Source of the DNA: Thermoplasmata archaeon
GTDB taxonomy: Archaea > Thermoplasmatota > Thermoplasmata > Lutacidiplasmatales > UBA184
DNA length: 64,000 nt
NCBI GenBank assembly: GCA_027314165.1
Contig: DAHVCH010000004.1
Span: 1-64,000 of the forward strand
Direction of reading: 5' to 3'
Shown here piece after piece: positions 26,848 to 35,646 of this stretch (the first letter of the stretch is position 1; each line of letters opens with the position of its first letter). Position numbers and translations under genes: made by a program. Under the pieces are notes generated by a model. The model had not been told where the DNA came from and ran no database searches. It saw only the letters and a list, made by a program, of their open reading frames with translations.

Positions 26848-28551
26848 TCAATACTCGCGCGAGGGCCGGTGCTCGCCGAAGAGCTCCCGCCACAGTTGGG
26901 CGATCTCGCCCAGGGTCGCCCGCTGCTTCAGCGCCTCGATGACGTAGGGCATGACGTTCCGTCCCTCCTCCGTCGCCTTCCGCAACGAGGACATGGCCCT
27001 TTCGGTCGCCGGACCTGAGCGGGAGGACCTCCAGGAGGCCACGGCGCGCACGGCCTTCCGTTCGAGCTCGGGGGAGATCCGCTGGCCACGCGCCTTCCCG
27101 CGCTTGCGGCCCGCCCCGCGGCCCTTCTCCGCGAAGAGGTCGAAGTCGGGGTTCCCTTCGGAGTGGACGTTGACGCCGACCACGTGCTCCTGCCCATCCT
27201 CCATGGCCCGGGCATGGCGGAACGCCTCCTGGGCGATCTCCTTCTGGAAGTAGCCTCGCGCGACGGCCACCGGGGCCCCGCCCATCTTCTCGATCTGCTC
27301 GAGGTACCTTCGGGCGTCCTCCTCGACCTGGTCGGTGAGCTCCTCGATGGCCCACGCGCCTCCGAGCGGGTCGATGGTCTGGGGGACCCCGCTCTCCTCC
27401 GCGATGAGCTGCTGCGTCCGCAGCGCGAGCCGGGCCGAGGCCGCGGTGGGGAGGCCCAGGGCCTCGTCGAGCGAGTTCGTGTGGAGGGACTGGGTCCCTC
27501 CGAGGACCGCCGAGAGCGCCTCCATCGCGGTCCGCACGACGTTGAGCTCCGGCTGCTGCGCGGTCAGCGAGGACCCCGCGGTCTGGGTGTGGAAGCGGAG
27601 CTCCCGGGCCCTGGAGGTCCTCGCGCCCAGCCGGTCGCGAGAGAGCTCGGACCAGAGCCTCCGCGCGGCCCGGAACTTCGCGATCTCCTCGAGGAAGTTC
27701 CGGTCCGAGGAGAAGAAGAAGGAGACCCGAGGGAGGAACTCGTCCACGGGGAGGCCCCGCTTGGCCACCTCGCGAGCGTAGGCGATGCCGTCCGAGAGGG
27801 TGAAGGCGACCTCCTGGGCGGCGGTCGCGCCCGCTTCCCGCATGTGGTAGCCCGAGACGCTGATGCCGTTCCACTGGGGCATCTCCTTCGTCACGAACTC
27901 GATGAGGTCCGCGGTGAGACGGAGCGACGCGTCCGGGGGGTAGATGTACGTCCCTCGCGCGGCGTACTCCTTCAGGATGTCGTTCTGGACCGTGCCCCCG
28001 AGCTTCGCGCGCGGGACCCCGTGGGACTCGGCCACGTTGACCAGGAGCCCCAGGAGGATCGTCGCCGTGGCGTTGATCGTCATCGACACGGTGGCCTTGT
28101 CGAGCGGGATGCCCTGGAAGAGGGCCTCCATGTCGGAGAGCGTCGAGATGGACACGCCGCATCGCCCCACCTCCCCCTTCGACCAGGGTGCGTCGGGGTC
28201 GTAACCGACCTGCGTGGGAAGGTCGAAGGCGACCGAGAGGCCCGTCTGACCGTGGGAGAGGAGGTCGCGGAACCGGGCGTTCGTCTCCTCCGCCGTACCG
28301 AACCCGGAGTACTGGCGCATGGTCCATAGCCGGCCGCGGTACATGGTCGGCTGGACCCCCCGGGTGAACGGGGACCGTCCCGGGAACCCCAGCCGCTCCT
28401 CGTAGTGCGAGACCTCGTCGTCCGCCGGAAGCCCCAGACGCGGACGATCTCCCCGTGCGCGCTCCTCCGGAGGGAGCTTCTCCTCGACGTCCTTCCTCCA
28501 GCGGGCCTCCTCCTTCGAGCGGGGCGGGCGGTCCGTGGAGCGGCGAGCCAT
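26848..28551 (-). CDS. Methylmalonyl-CoA mutase, catalytic (N-terminal domain) subunit
   Basis: FPGRSPFTRGVQPTMYRGRLWTMRQYSGFGTAEETNARF...SVAFDLPTQVGYD...SYHMREAGATAAQE...RFHTQTAGSSLTAQQPELNVVRT...GGTQSLHTNSLDEALGLPT. Confidence 0.95.
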   Translation of the reverse strand: MARRSTDRPPRSKEEARWRKDVEEKLPPEERARGDRPRLGLPADDEVSHYEERLGFPGRSPFTRGVQPTMYRGRLWTMRQYSGFGTAEETNARFRDLLSHGQTGLSVAFDLPTQVGYDPDAPWSKGEVGRCGVSISTLSDMEALFQGIPLDKATVSMTINATATILLGLLVNVAESHGVPRAKLGGTVQNDILKEYAARGTYIYPPDASLRLTADLIEFVTKEMPQWNGISVSGYHMREAGATAAQEVAFTLSDGIAYAREVAKRGLPVDEFLPRVSFFFSSDRNFLEEIAKFRAARRLWSELSRDRLGARTSRARELRFHTQTAGSSLTAQQPELNVVRTAMEALSAVLGGTQSLHTNSLDEALGLPTAASARLALRTQQLIAEESGVPQTIDPLGGAWAIEELTDQVEEDARRYLEQIEKMGGAPVAVARGYFQKEIAQEAFRHARAMEDGQEHVVGVNVHSEGNPDFDLFAEKGRGAGRKRGKARGQRISPELERKAVRAVASWRSSRSGPATERAMSSLRKATEEGRNVMPYVIEALKQRATLGEIAQLWRELFGEHRPSREY

Positions 28552-28690
28552 GGGACCCGCGAGGCGGGGCCGGGCTCTTGAAATCATCGGGGAGGGCCCC
28601 GGAGGGAGGGGACGCACGGGCGCCCCAGGCGGGGGTTTCCTCGACCGCGGAAGGACCAACTTTTTCCGCCGAAGGTCTGTGCCACCGATC

Positions 28691-29407
28691 GTGGACGTTC
28701 AGACGCTCGGGGACGAGTGGGAGCTCCTCGGGGCCGACGACCCGATGTGGCGGGTCGCTTCGGTCCCTGGGAAGCGGGGCTCGTGGACGCCCGAGGAGTT
28801 CTTCGCGAACGGTCGAGAACAGCTCGACACCATTCTCACCCACGTCTCCCCCCCGCCCGGGGAGGCCCTGGACTTCGGGTGCGGCGTGGGGAGGCTGACC
28901 CAGGCGCTGGGTGCGAAGTTCGACAAGGTCACCGGGATCGACGTCTCGGAGAGCATGCTCAAGGAGGCGAAGCGGCTGAACTCGAAGCCGAACGTCTCCT
29001 TCGTCCTGAACAAGTCCGACGTGCTGCCGTGTGAGAGCGGCCGGTTCTCCTTCGTGCTCACGCACATCACGCTTCAGCACATGCCCCCGAAGCTGGCCCT
29101 CGGGTATCTCCGGGAGTTCGTGCGGGTCCTCAAGCCCGGGGGAATGCTCGTGTTCCAGGTCCCGACGAAGTGGGTCTGGCGGAACGCCGGGTTCCGAGGG
29201 TCGGTCGAGCACATCGTCCCGAAGCGGCTCCTGCTCGCCTACCACCACCTGCGCTACCGCGGGGTGGGGTTCAGCTGGGTCTGGGGGATCCCCGAGCCGA
29301 AGGTGCGAGTGGCGCTGACCGGCCTTGAGGTCCTCTCCGAGGAGCGCATCGGCCCGTTCAAGGGATGGCTGTCCGTCACCTTCTACGCGCGGAAGCCTGC
29401 GAGCTAG
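28691..29407 (+). CDS. Class I SAM-dependent methyltransferase
   Basis: EALDFGCGVGRLTQALGAKFDKVTGIDVSESMLKEAKR...RFSFVLTHITLQHMP...VLKPGGMLVFQVPT. Confidence 0.9.
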   Translation: MDVQTLGDEWELLGADDPMWRVASVPGKRGSWTPEEFFANGREQLDTILTHVSPPPGEALDFGCGVGRLTQALGAKFDKVTGIDVSESMLKEAKRLNSKPNVSFVLNKSDVLPCESGRFSFVLTHITLQHMPPKLALGYLREFVRVLKPGGMLVFQVPTKWVWRNAGFRGSVEHIVPKRLLLAYHHLRYRGVGFSWVWGIPEPKVRVALTGLEVLSEERIGPFKGWLSVTFYARKPAS

Positions 29408-29453
29408 CCCCGAGCGCGGCGCAGGCGCTCCGTCCAGGACGATCCGCGCCGGC

Positions 29454-30002
29454 CTACGGGATCGCGAAGCCCGCCGATGCGAGGACGTCCTCGTGCGAGC
29501 GGGCGATCTCCTTGCGCGCCACCCGAGCGGTGTCGACGAACCGCAGCTCCGTCCAGGCCTCGTTTCGGGGGACCGCGCCCTCCGGGAGCGACCCACGGAA
29601 GAGGAACTCCAGGTCCCAGTGCCCCTTGCTGTCGGGGAAGCGAGCCGGAGCGTACAATTCGGAGACGACCTGAGGTCCCTGGAGCGGGCGCGGGGCGAGG
29701 CCCAGCTGCTCCTGGACGATCCGTTCCGCCCCCGCCGCGGGCGACTCTCCGTACAACAGGTGGGAGGAGGGGAGCATCCAGCCGTGGCGGTGGGCCTCCA
29801 CACGGGACGGGTCGAGCGCTCCGAGGTGGTCCCAGGGGGCCCGGGGGTCCATGTGCCCCATCAGCACCGACCGGGGATGCTCTTCCGAGGTCAGGAGGAC
29901 GAAGGACGACAGGCAGAGCCCGGCCTCGGGGATCTCGGTCACGTTGAAGCTGGCGGTGGCCGGGCTCTTCGAGAACCGGCAGAAGGTGCGATCGGTCGTC
30001 AT
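29454..30002 (-). CDS. NUDIX hydrolase-like protein with non-canonical Nudix box
   Basis: SSFVLLTSEEHPRSVLMG...MLPSSHLLYGESPAAGAERIVQEQLGL...LEFLFRGSLP...ELRFVD. Confidence 0.6.
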   Translation of the reverse strand: MTTDRTFCRFSKSPATASFNVTEIPEAGLCLSSFVLLTSEEHPRSVLMGHMDPRAPWDHLGALDPSRVEAHRHGWMLPSSHLLYGESPAAGAERIVQEQLGLAPRPLQGPQVVSELYAPARFPDSKGHWDLEFLFRGSLPEGAVPRNEAWTELRFVDTARVARKEIARSHEDVLASAGFAIP

Positions 30003-30163
30003 GCGCGGAGAGAGGAGCGGACGGGGAAGACGCTTCCCGAGCCCTCGTGTCCTTCATCGTCGGGGGGGCGCTTGGGGATGGTGGGCGAAGGGCCTAGCGC
30101 CGGCCCGTCCCCCCATCGCCGTGGCGGAGAGGAGGTCTGCCCCGGCTCCGGGCGGCCTTCCGC

Positions 30164-31864
30164 CTATCCCGCCTTGTTCGGGAGCAGGCCGCGCAGCCGC
30201 TCGAGACGGCTCAGGTCGACCTCGACCCAGCTCACGGGCACCTGGACCTTCAGTTCGCTCAGCACCGAGGGATGTACCTCGCCCACGAGACCGACGAGCT
30301 CCCCGGCGATGCGGAGCTTCGCGACGCGCCCGGGGACGCATCCCCGCGCTTCCGCGGGCTCCCGGGGCGCCGAGAAGCCCAGCACCTCGAAGAGCCGCTC
30401 GGACACCCCCGCCGCGAGCGCAAAGCCCGCGAGCTCCCCCGCGTCGACGAGGGCGAGGTGGGTCTCCGTGCGGGTCCCGGTGTCGGCGTCCGGGTCGCGG
30501 ACGATGACCGGACCGATCTCGAAGAACCGCTGGGGATAGCTCGAGCGCGTGTTCCTCTCCAACGCGTCCAGCAGGCTCGTGCGAAGCACCGGACGGGCGC
30601 AGGAGAGCTCGGTGGTGATGGGGTTGCTCAGGTGCAACGCCTCGCCGGGCTCCGAGAACCTCTCGGCCGAGGCGGGAGATACGAGGACCTGGGTGTTGAG
30701 CTCCTGGTAGCCGAGTCCGAGCAGGACATCGCCCAGCTGGACCTCAAAGCGCCGATCGGGCCGCCTCCGTCCCATGCTCATCGCGGGCGGCAGGATCGGG
30801 GCGAAGCTCGCGAACCCTCGCGCGATGGCGACCTCCTCGGCAAGGTCGACCGGGGCGAGGAGGTCTGCCCGCCACGGGGGCACGAGGGCGTGCAAGCTGC
30901 CCGAGGCCCGTTCGACGCCCAGTCGAGCCGAGAGGAGGGCGTGCTCGATCTCCGCGGAGGTGAGACGAGAGCCCAGCAGGCGGTTGATGAGGGTGGCCTG
31001 GACCGGGAGCCGCCTCGGGGAGACGACCTCCACCCCGTCCACCGAGGTGTCCGGACGGTGCACGGGAACCGGATGCACGGACCAGCCGCGGGCGGCGAAG
31101 GGCAGGAGCATGTACCCCACCATCTCCCGCGTCCGGGCCGCGCGCGTCCCGGTCGATTCGATCAGGACCCGCCGGTCCCCCGGTCGGACCTCCCCCGCGC
31201 CCGCCGCGTTCAGGACCGGCGGGAGCGAGAGGACCGCGCGAGCGCTGTCGCGTAGCGTGAGCGCGAGGTCGTCCTTTCGCCCCAGGGCGCCGAACTCCTT
31301 GGCCATCGCGTGTTCGGAGTAGAACGTGTCGGCTCCGACCTCCGCCGATCCGCCGAGAGGGGTGAACCGCACCTGGCCCAGAGGTTCCATCGCGTAGTGG
31401 AACGGGGGCTCCAGTCGCTCCAGAGGGTAGAGCCCGAGGCTCGCGGCCTTGCGGACCCGGCCCAGCGTCGCATGCAGGAGCTCCTGGTAGCGGACGAGCT
31501 CTTCGATGGTCCCGGTGTCGAGCCCGGTCGACCCTTCGGGAGCGACGACCACGGCCATCTCGAGCTCGGGGCGGAGGGGGCTCACGGAGGCGTTGACGCG
31601 GGCCTCCACGCCGGGGAGGGCCGCTCCGGGCGGGCCCCCCGGGAGGCCGCTCGCGCTCCCCAGGGACCCTTGGAGCTCCAGGGCGAGGCCTCCCTCATCG
31701 AGGAGGTCCAGTCGGTCGGCGTTCCCCTCGACCTCGACCTGACCGTTCTGGACCGACTCGATCTCGACCTTCGTCCGGAAGAGCACCTCGCGCAGCTCGG
31801 TCTCGGAGAGCTCCTTCCCGAGGATGGCGAAGAGACGGGCGGTGGACAGGGAAGAGCGGGCCAC
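30164..31864 (-). CDS. pheT: Phenylalanine--tRNA ligase beta subunit
   Basis: LFRTKVEIESVQ...VEGNADRLDLLDEGGLALELQG...GYQELNTQVLVSP...LSNPITTELSCARPVLRTSLLDALERNTR...QRFFEIGPV. Confidence 0.96.
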   Translation of the reverse strand: MARSSLSTARLFAILGKELSETELREVLFRTKVEIESVQNGQVEVEGNADRLDLLDEGGLALELQGSLGSASGLPGGPPGAALPGVEARVNASVSPLRPELEMAVVVAPEGSTGLDTGTIEELVRYQELLHATLGRVRKAASLGLYPLERLEPPFHYAMEPLGQVRFTPLGGSAEVGADTFYSEHAMAKEFGALGRKDDLALTLRDSARAVLSLPPVLNAAGAGEVRPGDRRVLIESTGTRAARTREMVGYMLLPFAARGWSVHPVPVHRPDTSVDGVEVVSPRRLPVQATLINRLLGSRLTSAEIEHALLSARLGVERASGSLHALVPPWRADLLAPVDLAEEVAIARGFASFAPILPPAMSMGRRRPDRRFEVQLGDVLLGLGYQELNTQVLVSPASAERFSEPGEALHLSNPITTELSCARPVLRTSLLDALERNTRSSYPQRFFEIGPVIVRDPDADTGTRTETHLALVDAGELAGFALAAGVSERLFEVLGFSAPREPAEARGCVPGRVAKLRIAGELVGLVGEVHPSVLSELKVQVPVSWVEVDLSRLERLRGLLPNKAG

Positions 31865-31920
31865 CTACCTCCACCTCCGACCTTCGGACAGCGTGTCCCC
31901 GCGGACGACCTCGGTCAACG

Positions 31921-33459
31921 TCACACCCTCGCCGCCGAGAGTCGGGACCGGTCGTCCAGGTACAGGTCGCGGATGTCCGAGAGGCCGAGCGCGACCATCG
32001 CGAGACGGCCGATGCCCAGCCCCCACGCCGCCACGGGGACCTTGATCCCCAGGGGACGGAGGACCTCGGGGCGGAACATGCCACCGGGCATCATCTCCAC
32101 CCAACCGAGCTTCGGGTGCCGCACCATCCCCTGCACCGAGGGTTCGGTGAACGGGAAGTAGGTGGGTTGGAACTTGACCTCCTGGATCCCCAGCGCCTTC
32201 GCGAACTGGGTGAGCAACCCGAGGAGGTGCCGGAAGGTGAGCCCGCTCTTCCCCACGGCGCCTTCGCACTGGTCGAACTGGATCAGGTGCGTCGCGTCCA
32301 GCTGGTCGTACCGGAAGACCGAGTCGAGCGAGTACATCCGGAACGGGGGCTTAGGTCTCGAGACGAGGTAGCGCATCGTCGCGGCCGTCGTCTGGCTTCG
32401 GAGCACGATGCGTCGGGCGACCTCTTCGCTGTACGGGGTCTGCCAGCCGCGGGAGAGGGGAGCCGGCTGGCGCGGCAGGGCCCGCCCCTCGTGGACCGAG
32501 GCCACGTCCCGGAGGAGCTTGGGTGGAAGCCCGTGTCCCTGGACGTTCTCGACGAAGAACATGTCGTGCGTGGAGCGGGCGGGGTGCTCCTGCGGCATGA
32601 AGAGCAGGTCGTTGTTGTAGAACTCGAGCTCCACGAGCGGGCTGCGGTACTCCTCGAACCCGAGCCCGACCAGGACCTCCTCCACCTGGCGAAGCCACTC
32701 CTTGTACAGGTGGCGGCGCGCCCCTTCGACATGCGGAACCTGGGCGCGGACGTCGTACGGCCGGAAGGTGGCCCGGGTCCAGCCGCCGTGGATGAGGAGC
32801 GCGGGCGTGATCGCGCCGATGCTGTCGCCCTCGGCGCCTTCGAGCGGCAGCGCCATACCCTCGGGGGAAGGGCGCCAGGCGCGGCTGCGCTCGACCTCCT
32901 TCGCCGCGAGCCCCCGTCTTTGGAGCTCCTTCAGCGCCTTCTCGTCGGTGACCTGGCCCCCGTCGCTCATCGTCCGGAGATCGCCCTCGAGCTCGAGGGG
33001 AGCCGCCGCGTCGGTGTCGGAAGCGACGGAGAGCTTCTCGCCCATCTCGATCCGCTTCTGTCGCCGGAGCGGTCCGATCGCCACCGTCACTTCCTCCGCA
33101 GCGATGGCCCCCTCGGGGACGGCCCCGGGCACTTCTCCCGCGGAAAGGGGACCCTTCTCCGCGAGCACGTTGAGGAGGCGACGCTCCGGGAGCCCTCGCG
33201 TGGCGAGCGACTTCCCGAGCGGCGTCAGCGCCCAGTGCTCCCGAGAGGTCTCCTCGAGCACGGTGAGCCGCTTGCTCCGGAGCCGTTCGAGGCCCATCCT
33301 CGCCGCGTCCGCGCCCATCCCCGCCCCGGCCGCGGCCTGGCCCTCCGGGACCGCGGTCCCTGGAGGGGCCTGCCGCAAGGCCCTCAGGAGACGGACCTCC
33401 TGGGGTGAGAGCGTGAGCGAGAGCGACGAAGGAGCGGTGGCCGAGGGCTCGTCGCTCAC
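31921..33459 (-). CDS. pheS: Phenylalanine--tRNA ligase alpha subunit
   Basis: FYNNDLLFMPQEHPARSTHDMFFVE...RSQTTAATMRYL...VFRYDQLDATHLIQFDQCEG...EVKFQPTYFPFTEPSVQG...WGLGIGRLAMVALGLSDIRDLYLDD. Confidence 0.97.
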   Translation of the reverse strand: MSDEPSATAPSSLSLTLSPQEVRLLRALRQAPPGTAVPEGQAAAGAGMGADAARMGLERLRSKRLTVLEETSREHWALTPLGKSLATRGLPERRLLNVLAEKGPLSAGEVPGAVPEGAIAAEEVTVAIGPLRRQKRIEMGEKLSVASDTDAAAPLELEGDLRTMSDGGQVTDEKALKELQRRGLAAKEVERSRAWRPSPEGMALPLEGAEGDSIGAITPALLIHGGWTRATFRPYDVRAQVPHVEGARRHLYKEWLRQVEEVLVGLGFEEYRSPLVELEFYNNDLLFMPQEHPARSTHDMFFVENVQGHGLPPKLLRDVASVHEGRALPRQPAPLSRGWQTPYSEEVARRIVLRSQTTAATMRYLVSRPKPPFRMYSLDSVFRYDQLDATHLIQFDQCEGAVGKSGLTFRHLLGLLTQFAKALGIQEVKFQPTYFPFTEPSVQGMVRHPKLGWVEMMPGGMFRPEVLRPLGIKVPVAAWGLGIGRLAMVALGLSDIRDLYLDDRSRLSAARV

Positions 33460-33529
33460 GGAGCTCGCGAGGATATCCGAGGGAGATAAGGGGGTCGGTC
33501 CTCTGGAGCGAGAGGCCGGCCAGGGCGGG

Positions 33530-35581
33530 CTACGAGGAGAAAGGCGTGCCGCAGGAGGGGCACTGCTTCTCCTTCCCTGAGAGGTTCGCTCCGCACTTCC
33601 AGCAGAAGGGGGTCAGCTCCTGGCCGACGCTCGTGCCCCGCCGTTCCGGCTTGGGGGGCGGCGCCGCGTCCCCCTCCCCCGGCGGGGCGGCGGGCTGACC
33701 GGAGAGTTCCCCCGGGGAAGGCCCTCGGATCACCGCACGACGGCGGTCGGAGTAGAACCGGAAGACGAGGAAGAGCAGGAAGAAGCCCGCCAGGACCGGG
33801 AGCGGGTTCCCGAGGAGAATGTCGAAGATCGAGGGCGCGGGCGGGGCCGGTGGGGGAGCGGGCGAGAGGACCGCGGTGCCGATCCCCCAGGCGCTGCCGT
33901 TCTGCACCACCACGGTCACGTTGACCCACGAGCTCGTGAGCGAGGCGGGCATGGTGAAGTTCCCGTGCCACCATCCTCCCGCGGAGGCCGAGGGCAGCGC
34001 GGAGGCGAGGCGTGAGACCCAGGAGTCGTTGACGGGGTCGAGGACCGAGAGGTTCAGGCGCGCTCCCGCGAGGGCTGGAGAGCTCGAAGTGGTCGGCCCC
34101 GCCGCGACGGAGACCGTGGCCCCCGCGGACACCGACGACGAGGGGGAGAGCTCGACCGTGAGCGTGGTGAAGCTCCAGGACCGGAGCCCCTGGTCGAGCG
34201 CGACGGCGTTCGGGGTCCCCCAGCCGGTGACCTGGTCCCACCCCGGGTTCGCCCGGTCGTAGCAGTTGCCTCCGCTCGTGACGTCGGTGAAAGGCGAGGC
34301 GCCCCCCGAACCGGCCTCGTGGATCGCCGCCAAGGCGTAGAGGTTCGCGTCGACCTCTCCCAGCCGGGCCCCGTTGGTGGCGGCGATGTCCGCGAGGATG
34401 CCGGCCCAGAGCGGGGTCGAGAAGCTGGTCCCGTCCGCCACGGACAGCGTGCCGTCGAAGAAGTACCCGTTGTCCCGGGCCGTGGCCGAGACGTCGGGGA
34501 CCTGCCGGGTGTGACCGGTGGTCCGTGCGACGTAGCTCGCCACACCCCCCAGCTCCTGCCAGGCCGGGGCGGGGTCGTTCGCGGTGGAGGCCGCCGCCCC
34601 TCCGCCGCTGAGCGACCAGGCCACCTCCGGTCCGGGGCCGCTCGCGTCCGTCCCTCCGACCGAGAGGACGTAGGGACTGGCCGCGGGGAAATTGACCCCG
34701 GGTCCCTGGGTGCAGGTGCTCCCGGGCTGCGTCGCCGCAGAGCCCCCGTCATCCCCGGAGGCGGCGACGATCGTGGTACCGTTCCTCACGAGGCTCTGGA
34801 ACTGCTGGTCCATCGCGCTCTCGAGCGAGGGGTCGGAGCCCTGGGCCTCGCCGAAGGAGAGGGAGAGCACGGTCAGGTTGCCGAGCCCCACCGCATATCC
34901 CACCGCGTCCTCGAGCGAGGTGCCCGTAGGGCTCCACGGCGGAGAGGTCCCGGGCGGGGCATAGATCGCGTAGATGGTGGCGCCTGGGGCCATCGAGGCC
35001 GCCCACTCGATGTCGATGGTCAGCTCCCGTGATCCCCCCGACGGGTCGCTCCCGGCGTTGACGCCCGGCGGTGGGGCTCCGTCGATCGGCACGGCGATGA
35101 CGTGGGGGCGGGGGAAGCTCGAAGGATAGTACGTCGAGAAGAACGTCTGGAGGTCGCTGGGGTTGTAGCCGTCCCCCCAGGCCAGAACGCCGATCGTCAT
35201 GTTCCTCGCGAACGGGGGGGACCCTCCGCTCGAGTTCAGCAGGGCGTCCACGCCGTACGTCGACCGGAAGGGCCCGGGCAGGAGGGTGACGCCCGTGCTC
35301 GCGGGGCGGATCGCTCCGCCAGAGAAAGTGACCGGCTGGAGCGGGAACTGGAAGTGGGTCGGCGTTCCGGACACGGAGCCCACGTTCGGTGAGAACGTGG
35401 AAGCGGCCGGGGAAGCGGCCGCGGTCGTGGCCACCATCGCACCGCTCCCGGGGGTCGCCGATGCCATCGGGGACGAGAGGAGAAAGCTCAGCAGCAGGAC
35501 CAGCGAGAGGGCCGGTGCGAGGAGCGCACGGCCGCGCACGGCCCCGACCGACCTCCCCAGTGACGCGCGGCTCACCTGCAT
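33530..35581 (-). CDS. Sedolisin (peptidase S53), membrane-anchored, with C-terminal zinc ribbon
   Basis: SRELTIDIEWAASMAPGATI (Glu/Asp), ASGDDGGS, DGTSFSTPLWAG (Ser); TM IFDILLGNPLPVLAGFFLLFLVF; tail FCWKCGANLSGKEKQCPSCGTPFSS. Confidence 0.9.
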   Translation of the reverse strand: MQVSRASLGRSVGAVRGRALLAPALSLVLLLSFLLSSPMASATPGSGAMVATTAAASPAASTFSPNVGSVSGTPTHFQFPLQPVTFSGGAIRPASTGVTLLPGPFRSTYGVDALLNSSGGSPPFARNMTIGVLAWGDGYNPSDLQTFFSTYYPSSFPRPHVIAVPIDGAPPPGVNAGSDPSGGSRELTIDIEWAASMAPGATIYAIYAPPGTSPPWSPTGTSLEDAVGYAVGLGNLTVLSLSFGEAQGSDPSLESAMDQQFQSLVRNGTTIVAASGDDGGSAATQPGSTCTQGPGVNFPAASPYVLSVGGTDASGPGPEVAWSLSGGGAAASTANDPAPAWQELGGVASYVARTTGHTRQVPDVSATARDNGYFFDGTLSVADGTSFSTPLWAGILADIAATNGARLGEVDANLYALAAIHEAGSGGASPFTDVTSGGNCYDRANPGWDQVTGWGTPNAVALDQGLRSWSFTTLTVELSPSSSVSAGATVSVAAGPTTSSSPALAGARLNLSVLDPVNDSWVSRLASALPSASAGGWWHGNFTMPASLTSSWVNVTVVVQNGSAWGIGTAVLSPAPPPAPPAPSIFDILLGNPLPVLAGFFLLFLVFRFYSDRRRAVIRGPSPGELSGQPAAPPGEGDAAPPPKPERRGTSVGQELTPFCWKCGANLSGKEKQCPSCGTPFSS

Positions 35582-35646
35582 TGTCCCATGTGCTCTTCGA
35601 GCAGGACCATCGCGACGGCGCATGAAGGTCCGCAGTCCCGTGGTTC

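Noticed and set aside
26816-29803. 995-aa minus ORF
   Set aside because: It overlaps the true mutase gene in another frame, has no domain logic and is an Arg/Pro/Gly-rich shadow ORF typical of high GC.
32116-33408. 430-aa + ORF
   Set aside because: Antisense to pheS, which is unambiguous.
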